A stretch of DNA of 16,698 nt, taken from contig JAMWCA010000015.1 in assembly GCA_023819545.1 (NCBI GenBank), positions 1 to 16,698 of the forward strand, in the 5' to 3' direction. Below, in pieces: positions 1 through 8,900 of this stretch. The stretch comes from Candidatus Omnitrophota bacterium (GTDB lineage: Bacteria > Ratteibacteria > UBA8468 > B48-G9 > JAFGKM01). Position numbers and translations under genes: made by a program. A model generated the notes under the pieces. That model searched no databases. It was not told the DNA's origin and worked only from the letters and a program-made list of their open reading frames with translations. Numbering within the stretch: the first letter of the stretch is position 1; each line of letters opens with the position of its first letter.

Positions 1-2933
1 CAATAAATTATTCTCAACCGTATTATTTAACAGGAAATACTTTATATGTAACATCAAGGAATAACACTGCTTCTACAATTGGGAAGACAGAATTTTCAAT
101 AATTTCAAATGACCCAAAGGTTAATAATTTTGCCTCAGGAATTGTTGCGGGATATCCAAAATATAAAATACAAACAAGCGTTTCTGAATGGACAACTTAT
201 ACTTTACCATTTAATGTTGAATCACAAGATTCAAAAATTGAGGCATATTCAATAGATGGAGCGGGGAATACTGGTAATACTGCTATTTTGAGTTTTATAG
301 TTGATGATGACCCACCAGAAATTAAAAATGTTAGTTTTGATAAGGGAGTAGACCCAAATACTGGATGGTATAACCTAAATACAGGAATACCAAAGATTGT
401 TGTTGATGTAAATGATATTAAGTCAGGTATTTTTAGAATTTTGTCTTCATTTGATGGAATTAATTATTCGTCTTATACACAGCCAATCTCTGTTCCAGAA
501 GGTAAAGGATTAAGTTTGGTTTTATATTTAAAAGCAGAAGATAATTTAAGAAATACCATTACCAGTATTTTCAATATGCCTACAGTAAATGTAGATATAA
601 CAAAGCCGGTTTCTTCAATAGAAATACTTCCAGAAAAGAAATTCAAGATAAAATCTATTGATAATATTTCAGGGATTAAAACAATTTATTATCAAATTGA
701 CAATAATCAACCAGTTTCAATTAATTTTTCAACACAAGAACTAATAGCAGAAACAGAAGAAATTTCTATTCCAATTGAGACAAAACAGATTAAATATTGG
801 GCAGTTGATTATGCAGGGAATATAGAAGATATAAAAACTTATAATATAAAACTGATTAAGATATCTGGTTATGTTAAGGATTATAGTGGCAATCCATTGA
901 ACAACATCAAAGTATTTTTAACAGGTGAGGCAAACAGAGTAACCTTTACAGATAGATATGGTTATTATGAATTTACAGATTTAAGTTCAATTGGATTTTA
1001 TTATATTATTCCTAATCTTCAACTTTCTTTACCAGTTTTAAGGATATATGATGGAACCTCAACTACTGATTTAAGAAATCAGAACTTTATAATTACAAAT
1101 GGATGGAGATTTAAAGAATATGACCTTGGGAATACAAATGATTATTACTTTAAATCAAATACTGTTTTACCTTCTTATTCTCAACTTACTCTTGATTGGT
1201 CTTTTGGTTTAGGAGGAGATATTTTAACAGGAGATATTGATAATGATGGGAAACTTGATTTAGTTATAAAGAGTGAACATTCAGGTGTAGTTTATAATTA
1301 CATCAAAAATCAAGGATATGTTCAGAAAGGGACCTTCACAACAACATATAATCTTAATCTTCTTGATAGTATTGACCTTGACACTAATCTTGAAATTGTT
1401 TTGACTGGTTTTGGACAGAACTTATTTGAGATATATGATAATAAATTCAATAGGTTATCTACGATTTCTTATAGTGGCACACCTTTACCTCCAGCAAATA
1501 CTATTTGGGGAGTAAGAATTGCAGAGAACTTTATCCTTATTGCTGGTTCTGGAACAAGCAACAGTTCAATTTATACAAATCTTATGCTTTACGATTATGT
1601 TAATAATCAAATAATATGGACTAAAACTATTGACCAGAAAATTGAGCCAGATAAATTGAATATTTACATAAGAGAAGATGGTAAAATAATGGTTGTTTTT
1701 GGTGGAATTAATGATAATGGAAATTTAAAAGTTTATGGTGTTGACGCATTTACAGGAGATGAACTGTGGAAAAAACAATTAACAAGTAAAGGAAGGATTA
1801 TTACTCTCAATTCTTCTCAAGAGATAATAGGAATTCAACTTTCAACAACAGTAAATTCTGTTCCGTTGACAATCTACAGATTTGACCCAATGAATGGAAA
1901 TGTTTTGATACAATCTACATTGCAGGTCTATACACAAGATATTAAATATGCTTTAAGCGATGTTGACAATGATAATGTAAAAGAACTTATAATTTCAGAT
2001 TCTAATGAAAATCTTTATATTTTAGACCTTACACAACTTATTCTTGAAAAGCAAGGTATTGGTAAGATATGGGCATGTGTAGATTTTGATAGAAAAACCG
2101 ATGGAAAGAAAGAATTGATAGTTACAAGTGGAAGTTATTTGAAAGTCCTTGATATAGATTTGAGAGAAATTATGTCTTACAATTTAAATGACAATATTAA
2201 GAAAGTTATTGTTTCAGATATAAATAATGATGGAATAATAGAAATAATTGCTTCTTCTGCAACAAAGACATATATTTTAAGACCAACAACAAGTAACGAT
2301 TTACCAAATGCTCCAACAAATTTAAAGTGTGAACTTGGTATAAACTATGTTACTATTTCATGGAATTATGTGCCAAATATAGCAAAATTAAGTGGATTTA
2401 AGATTTATAGAGGTTTAAATACTTCTAACTTGGAACTTGTTAAAGTGGTTGAAAATCCAAATGCAAGGACAACGACTGATATTCCTCCTTCTGCAGGTCT
2501 CTGGTATTATAAAGTGAGTTCATTTAATGATTTTGGAGAAGTAGATTGTGTAAATCCAACAAGTTATTTGATTGAGTATAGACAAGCAATTTCAGAAGAG
2601 GAAGGAGGAGGTTGTTTCATTGCAACTACCTGTTTTGGTGAGAATAGCTGGCAAGTTAAAATATTGAAAGAGTTCAGAGATAAAGTTTTGATGACTTCTA
2701 AATACGGAAAGAGATTTGTTAAATTTTATTATAAGTATTCTCCTTATCTGAAAGATTATATAAAAGATAAACCTATAATTAAAGGATTTGTTAAAATGAT
2801 TCTTTATCCAATTATTTTTGTTGCATATGTTATAACTTATCATTTAATCGGAATAATCATTTGTTTAATCTTTGTTTCCCTTCTTTTTTATAAAAAGGGA
2901 CTACTAAACTTTAAGATTGAAGATAAGGTCTAA
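1..2933 (+). CDS. Large surface protein, 3' part (Ig-like units, CarboxypepD_reg-like, FG-GAP/PQQ-like propeller, FN3, CFI-box C-terminal tag)
   Basis: The frame is open from the first complete codon (position 3), so the gene starts upstream; 976 residues are visible. The TTG at 288 is an internal Leu, not a start. Visible residues 1 to about 285 hold Ig-like/OmpL47-like units marked by D-x-A-G-N turns followed by acidic or Pro-rich linkers. About 287-345 is a carboxypeptidase-regulatory-like domain (SGYVKD, GNPLNNIKVFL, TDRYGYYEF). About 399-763 has FG-GAP/VCBS-type strands (DIDNDGKLDLVI, DVDNDNVKELII, DINNDGIIEII) and a PQQ-like strand (DAFTGDELW), suggesting a beta-propeller. About 768-855 is an FN3 domain. 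The end is GGGCFIA, a second Cys, CFGENSWQVK, an FRD motif, a membrane segment and a basic tail. The protein is probably exported and held at the envelope or surface. Ligand binding or adhesion is inferred from domain type only; I see no catalytic residues. Confidence 0.85.
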   Translation, partial: INYSQPYYLTGNTLYVTSRNNTASTIGKTEFSIISNDPKVNNFASGIVAGYPKYKIQTSVSEWTTYTLPFNVESQDSKIEAYSIDGAGNTGNTAILSFIVDDDPPEIKNVSFDKGVDPNTGWYNLNTGIPKIVVDVNDIKSGIFRILSSFDGINYSSYTQPISVPEGKGLSLVLYLKAEDNLRNTITSIFNMPTVNVDITKPVSSIEILPEKKFKIKSIDNISGIKTIYYQIDNNQPVSINFSTQELIAETEEISIPIETKQIKYWAVDYAGNIEDIKTYNIKLIKISGYVKDYSGNPLNNIKVFLTGEANRVTFTDRYGYYEFTDLSSIGFYYIIPNLQLSLPVLRIYDGTSTTDLRNQNFIITNGWRFKEYDLGNTNDYYFKSNTVLPSYSQLTLDWSFGLGGDILTGDIDNDGKLDLVIKSEHSGVVYNYIKNQGYVQKGTFTTTYNLNLLDSIDLDTNLEIVLTGFGQNLFEIYDNKFNRLSTISYSGTPLPPANTIWGVRIAENFILIAGSGTSNSSIYTNLMLYDYVNNQIIWTKTIDQKIEPDKLNIYIREDGKIMVVFGGINDNGNLKVYGVDAFTGDELWKKQLTSKGRIITLNSSQEIIGIQLSTTVNSVPLTIYRFDPMNGNVLIQSTLQVYTQDIKYALSDVDNDNVKELIISDSNENLYILDLTQLILEKQGIGKIWACVDFDRKTDGKKELIVTSGSYLKVLDIDLREIMSYNLNDNIKKVIVSDINNDGIIEIIASSATKTYILRPTTSNDLPNAPTNLKCELGINYVTISWNYVPNIAKLSGFKIYRGLNTSNLELVKVVENPNARTTTDIPPSAGLWYYKVSSFNDFGEVDCVNPTSYLIEYRQAISEEEGGGCFIATTCFGENSWQVKILKEFRDKVLMTSKYGKRFVKFYYKYSPYLKDYIKDKPIIKGFVKMILYPIIFVAYVITYHLIGIIICLIFVSLLFYKKGLLNFKIEDKV
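2604..2930 (+). other. CFI-box C-terminal tag of gene 1 (two-Cys variant)
   Basis: Codes for GGGCFIATTCFGENSWQVK followed by KILKEFRD-like residues, a Lys/Tyr-rich FVKFYYKYSP stretch, a long hydrophobic region and a basic tail ending in DKV. The two cysteines are encoded at 2613-2615 and 2631-2633. The layout (short motif, hydrophobic segment, basic end) is that of a C-terminal sorting or anchoring domain. It matches the family I recall as CFI-box-CTERM, whose usual form has an Ala-Tyr-Gly where this copy has Cys-Phe-Gly. The processing machinery for that family is not known to me. Confidence 0.8.
2630..2682 (+). repeat. 53-bp direct repeat, copy A (gene 1 tag)
   Basis: Identical base for base to 8791-8843. 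It covers the codons for CFGENSWQVKILKEFRD. The bases on both sides differ between the copies, so the identity has sharp edges. Confidence 0.9.
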
Positions 2934-2945
2934 ATATAAGTTTAA

Positions 2946-2957
2946 CCAAAATTTTGG
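2946..2957. promoter_or_regulatory. 12-bp perfect palindrome in the only sizeable intergenic gap
   Basis: CCAAAATTTTGG is a perfect inverted repeat in the 32-base gap between genes 1 and 2. Its last two G residues (2956-2957) are the first two bases of the Shine-Dalgarno sequence of gene 2. It could be an operator or a weak hairpin touching the ribosome binding site, but a short AT-rich palindrome may also be chance. Confidence 0.25.
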
Positions 2958-2962
2958 GAGGT
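2956..2962 (+). promoter_or_regulatory. Shine-Dalgarno sequence deciding the start of gene 2
   Basis: GGGAGGT lies just ahead of ATG 2966-2968 with a short 3-4 base spacer. It supports ATG 2966 over the in-frame TTG at 2954, which overlaps the ribosome binding site and would have no site of its own. Confidence 0.8.
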
Positions 2963-2965
2963 AAA

Positions 2966-5900
2966 ATGAAGATAAAAAGAAAATTATATATGTGTATATT
3001 ATTTATTTTATTGACTCGTATTTGTTTTGGAGCATGGGCAAAAAGAGAAGCAGTTGATTTAACCATAGAAAATCAAGCAATTTTACCAGCAAGTGGTCCG
3101 ACTGCAGTTATTGGATTAAATCTTCAAGCAGATACAAATCCTGGTTGGCCTCAACCTGGAAATACACTTACTTATGTTACAGTTTCTATTATTGATGCTA
3201 ATCCTAATCATCCTATACTACCTGAAGATTTTAGAAGGATTGCAATATATAGAGATATAGGAATAAAAGGAAGTTTTGACCCTTCTGACTACCCAATAGA
3301 TGCTGTTGACAATCCAACAAGTTTAACTCTTGATATTCCTATAAACTTTTCAATACCAGGTTCTGATGACCCTCAATATGGAACTCAAGGACCTGATTTA
3401 TGGGTTGTTATTTTTACTTCAGATAAGATTTCAGGAGATATGCCAGGTGGTTATGATGCAAGGAATAAATTTAGAGTAAGGGTTCATTATCCTCTTGCTA
3501 CTTATGTAGAAACAAAAACAATTATATGTGATTCAAGAGTTGTTGATTTAGTCCCTTTAAGAAGTGATACATATGACCCTTCAAGTTTAGATGAAATAAA
3601 TGGATACCCAACAATAAGTGGACAGCCATTTGTTTTTAATAAATATCTTTATGGACCACTTTATTTTTATAGAGCATATGCCCAAGACCATCCATTAGAT
3701 GGAGTAGCAACCGATATTAACAGTCCTTTTGCAGTTCCTGAACTTTGTGGATTGTGTATTCCTTATAGAGTTCTTGGTTTTTCATTAAAAGGAAGAAGTA
3801 CTTATGCAACTAATGATAATGAATATCTTTCAAGAGTAACTTTGGTTATTGAAGATTCTGGAATACCTAATAATTTTGATCCTGGAAAGCTTGCTTCACA
3901 TTTCCTTTCTCCTTATTCCAATATTGCAATTTATAGAGATAACGGTGATGGTTTTTTTGACCCATCTACTGATATAAGAATAGTAGCAACAAATACAATT
4001 TCAGGGACTCCCCATATGCCTATATATTTCGTTGGTCGTTCACCTGAAGGTAATAATAGATGGAGAGTTACTTTTGAACTTTCGGATATTATTGAAAAAG
4101 TTGCAGATGGAAAGGTTGATTATTTTGTTGTTATTGCTACTGACCCAAGTCATGGATGGGTTACAAATAGGCCTTGGTATGGTTCTGATTTTAAAATTTA
4201 TATTGACCCTGATGTAACTAATGATGGTATTGTTGTAGAAAGACCAATCGGAGAAAGTCCAGACCCAAATATGTATCTTTCTGAGACCTTGATAAGGAAA
4301 GCAGATAAAGTGAAAGATGTGAGAATTGTTCTTGATATAAAGCCAAATGTAATTGATGGACCTATAGAAGCAGATGGAGTTCCAATCCCAATTTTTTATA
4401 TAAATATGACAGATAGTTGGGGACCATTTGGAAGTAATGAAGCACTTCAATGGATAAGGATATGGTTTAAAGGAACTGGTGGATTTAAACCAAATCATTT
4501 AATGCCTTTAAGTGATGACCAGGATTCAGGAGTAAGTTTATGGCTTGATAGTAAAACAGGAGGAGTTATAGGACTTCCTGATAGTAGAACAATTTCTGAA
4601 AATGATATGCTTTTTAGTAGACATAGATTAACAATTGCAGATACATTTGTTCCTCTTGATACAAGTTCTCTTGAATGGTATAACTCAGATGGAACAAAAT
4701 GGTCTCCTACAAATGATGACCCACAAAATCAAAATGACGATGATAAGAGATATTTTGTTGTTCTAAAACCAAAAAGCCCAATTTTACTTCCTAATGATGA
4801 CTATATTGAAGGAAATGAATATCCAGGGAGACAGCAGAATCGTGGGTTTGACTTATTTATATGTATAAAACCAAGAGGGATAAGTGTTCCAGAAACAGGA
4901 TATAAATCAAATAATTCTTTTCAAAGAGGGATTGATTATGGAATGAGAATAGAAGCAGCAATAGGTTTGACAAAATATAATGATAGACCATCAATTATAA
5001 ATGATTATCCTTGGGATGATATCCTTTTTACAAATGGTTTCCGGGCAAGAATCTTTCCAGATAAAAATAGAGATGGTATATATGAGCCAATAGAAGTAAC
5101 AACTTTTCCTGCGACAGTTCCAACTTTCTTTACAAATTTAACATATCCAAATCAGACAATTAATAAATTCACAAAAACACCTGTAATTGGGATAAATCTT
5201 GTCGCTCCAGTTGGTAAACAAATTTCATTTAATTATATGACTTTATTTATAATTGATGATAACAATCCTCCAACACTTGATTTTTCCGAACTTGTAAAAC
5301 CAAATTCTGACCCAAATGACCCTGATGGTGGTTGTGGAATTGCTTTATATAAAGATACAAATAGAAATGGAATTTTTGACCCACTTGATAAAAGAGTTTG
5401 GATGACAACATTACCTTATTTATTACCACGAGCAGCAGATGACCCAGCAGGAAGATTTAGAGTAAGAATGGAATTTGGAGACCCACTACCAGGTTATGAA
5501 AATCATACATCTGTTGGATTTATTCCAGATAATGATGCTGATATAAATTCTGGACCTGAATATTTTCTTGTAATTCAACCAAATGAAAATATGGACCCAG
5601 GTGATAGATTTCATATTCTTTTATGGGGAAGTAATCTTGTTAATGAAAGCACTTTAAATTTTACAGGTGATGCAAGAGGAATAACTTATAAAAGAGTAAG
5701 AACTTATACATTAACAAATATAACAGTGACATCAACAGTTTTTACTGACCTTACAAGTTCAGGACAGATTATTGATGCTACAAGTGACCCTATTGGAGTT
5801 ATTGGTATTAGTGTATGGGACCCAACAGGAACAAATCAATTTCAGAAGATAAGGGTTTATTTTAATCCAAAAGAGAATCTTTTTCCTGATGATACGCCTT

Positions 5901-8900
5901 TCCCAACAATAATTGCACCTTTAACACCAGATATTACAAGTGGTATTTCAATTTGGCGAGATACAACAAATGATGACCTTTTTAATTGGAGAAATGATAC
6001 TATTATTCCCAACATAAGATGGTCAAGTTGGAAGTCAGATTATACTGATGGATTTGTAGATGGAGATGGAACACAAACTATAGGTTCTGGAGTAAAAACA
6101 CAGATAACTAATTGGCAGGGTAAAAAACTTAATTATTTTTCCTGGGATGATAATGTTTATTGGTATGATGCAAATAATGATAGTGTATGGAGTTTAGAAG
6201 ATTGTTTATGGCTTGATAGTGAAGATGATGGAATATTTAATCCACAAACAGATAAGATTATAGTTGGAAACCCACCGCCTTCTGGAACATTTGGTGAAAA
6301 ACTTCATCAAGGGACTTTTGGTTTTGTTTATTATGATGAAGACGGGAATGGAAAATATACTGATGGAGATGATATTTATTTTGTTGGAAGAGGGAGAAAT
6401 TGTCTTGGATGGTATGTTGAAGGTGTTTTACCTTCAGGAATAAATCTACCTACAACAAATACTGGTAATGAATTTTATGTTGCAATAAGGACAAGTTCTG
6501 ACTTACTTTATCAAGATAGTTTTTCTATATCTTTACCTTCTAATAGTTTAAACTTTTCTTCTGGTTATTCTTTTGCAAACATAAACTTAACAACAAATAT
6601 ACTGACAGGGAATGTTAATCTTTCTCTTTCTGATTTAATACCAGGTAATAATTATATTGTTCCTCCTACATATGATTGTCCTGCTATTGGAATAAACTTA
6701 AAAGATGGTAAAAGGGATGGAACAGATGGTCAAAGATATCTTAAAGAGATTGTGATTTATGTCGTAGGTAATTTGAATAATCTTAAAACCTTGAGTATAG
6801 ATGGAAGCATTAGTGGAATAGCTTTATATAAAGAAAGTGGAATTAGTTCTGGCTGGGACTCAGAAGATATCCCAATTACTCTTAAATCAATAAGTATTTC
6901 AGGGAATAAAGTAATTTTAACTTTGCCTGATAATACATATCCAATTCCTGATGATGATATTGGAATTAATTCAGGAGATGATTTATATATCATTTTAAGA
7001 ACATCTGAAATTGCTCAAACAAATGAAACATTAAGAGTAGAAATAAGGAATGATTTATCAGTTCCTATTGGACTTGCTGGAGATAGAATTAAGTTTGATG
7101 GAACAAAAACTTCAGGAGAGTATTTAGTTGGAACAAATGCAATACAAATAGGTCAACCAATAATATTAAATGCACCACAGATTATATCAGCAACTTCTCA
7201 ATTTGTTAATAATAAATGGCAAGTTGTTTTAAACTGGCTTGATAATTCAGAAAATCCAGATGAGGATGGTTTTGAAATACAGAGAAGAACAGGGACTACA
7301 GGAATATGGCAAACAATAGGTCAAGTTGGGCGAGATACAACAACATATACAGATGACAATAATGGACAGGGGCTTACTCCTGATACAACATATTATTACA
7401 GAATAAGAGCATATATTACAACTCCACAAACTTTTTCTTCTTGGTCAAATGTAGTAAGTGTAACAACAAGTGCTGGTGTTTTACTATCACCAACAAATTT
7501 AACTGGTTCGGCTGAATATGTCAATAATAAATGGCAAGTTGTTTTAAATTGGACAGATAATTCAGAAAATCCAGAAGAGGATGGTTTTGAGATAGAAAGG
7601 GATGAAGGAACTGGATGGTTAAAAATTGGACAAGTTGACAGAGATATTACAACCTATATTGATAATAATAATGGACAAGGACTTACTGAAAATAAAACAT
7701 ATAAATATAGGGTTAGGGGCTTTAGACAACTTCCTTCTGAAGATACAGAATATTCAGATTATTCAAATGAAATTTCTATAACAACAACAAGACCTGATAA
7801 ACCAAGAAATTTATTACCGATCAATAATGCGACAAATGTTTCAATCTCTCCAACTTTACAGGCATCAGATTATTCACATCCATCAAATATACCTTTTGCT
7901 GCTTCTCAATGGCAGATAAGATTAGAAGGAGGTAGTTATTTAAATCCTGTTTATGATAGTGGACAGTCAGGTCCAGTTACTTCTCATAATGTTCCTTCTG
8001 ATAAATTAAGTTTTGGGACAAAATACTTTTGGCATGTTAGATATAAGGATTTAAATGGTGGATGGTCTGATTGGAGCGATGAGACAAGTTTTACAACAAG
8101 AACAAATGCTCCACCTTTAAAACCTGTTTGTATATCACCTAAGGATATAACCGGTGTATCATTAACACCAACTCTAATTGGTTCATCTTTTAATGACCCT
8201 GATGGAGATAGATTTTCAAAAGCACAATGGAGAATAAGGAAAAGTGGACAAACAAATTATATTTGGCAGGCAGAAAATTCAGCAACATCAATTTCAGTTA
8301 ATTTAGGTGTTCTTTCATATTCAACAACATATTACTGGCAGGTAAGGTATTCAGATGAGTATGGAGCTTGGTCTGAGTGGAGTGAAGAAGTAAGTTTTAC
8401 GACAATGGCAAAACCACAAAATCCACCAAGAAAACCTGAAAATCTATACCCAGTTAATGGAGCAACAAATGTTGATTTAACACCTTTACTTACAGCAACA
8501 GGATTTTATGACCCTGATGGAGATACCATGCAAAATTCACAATGGAGATTATGGGAAAATAATGGTTCACCGGACAATCCCTATTGGCAGAATTTAAATG
8601 CAGGACGGGTAGTTTCAATAAGAGTTGATAGACAACTTGAAGAAGGGAAAACATATTACTGGCAGGTAAGATATCAGGATTCAGATGGATTGTGGTCCGA
8701 ATGGAGTGAACCTACATATTTTACAACAAAAACAATTACACCACCTCCTCCACCTCCAACAGAAGGGGGAGGATGTTTTATTGCGAGTGTCTGTTTTGGT
8801 GAGAATAGCTGGCAAGTTAAAATATTGAAAGAGTTCAGAGATAGGATTTTACTCAAATCTAATTTTGGTAGGAAGTTTGTCAAATTTTATTATAAGATTT

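Noticed and set aside
288..290. TTG as start of gene 1
   Set aside because: The frame is open upstream to position 3 and encodes the same Ig-like domain, so TTG is an internal Leu codon and the gene begins outside the window.
2604..2633. GGGC in the tags as a lipoprotein lipobox
   Set aside because: A lipobox Cys must follow an N-terminal signal peptide. These cysteines are about 95-110 residues from the C-terminus, ahead of a membrane segment.
2592..2843. Minus-strand ORF opposite the gene 1 tag
   Set aside because: No ribosome binding site or recognisable domain. It lies opposite a conserved coding region and is explained by the codon bias of the + strand gene. The same holds for the other minus-strand ORFs at 4040-4498, 5247-5429, 6757-6993, 7247-7429, 8674-8883, 11866-12057, 12629-12859 and 16433-16615.
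2954..2956. TTG as start of gene 2
   Set aside because: It overlaps the Shine-Dalgarno of ATG 2966 and has none of its own. The ATG start gives a cleaner signal peptide.
4032..4217. Small + strand ORF inside gene 2
   Set aside because: Out-of-frame shadow of the large gene with a low-complexity Leu-rich translation and no start signals.
5060..6373. Dockerin domains in the giant protein
   Set aside because: The D-x-N-x-D-G loops lack the paired helices and the 22-residue duplicate layout of dockerins and sit between beta strands, so only loop similarity is claimed.
7208..8670. FN3 direct repeats as a CRISPR array or mobile element
   Set aside because: Repeat spacing is 315-324 bases in frame, matching protein domains of about 105-108 residues, with no conserved short repeat/spacer pattern and no transposase.
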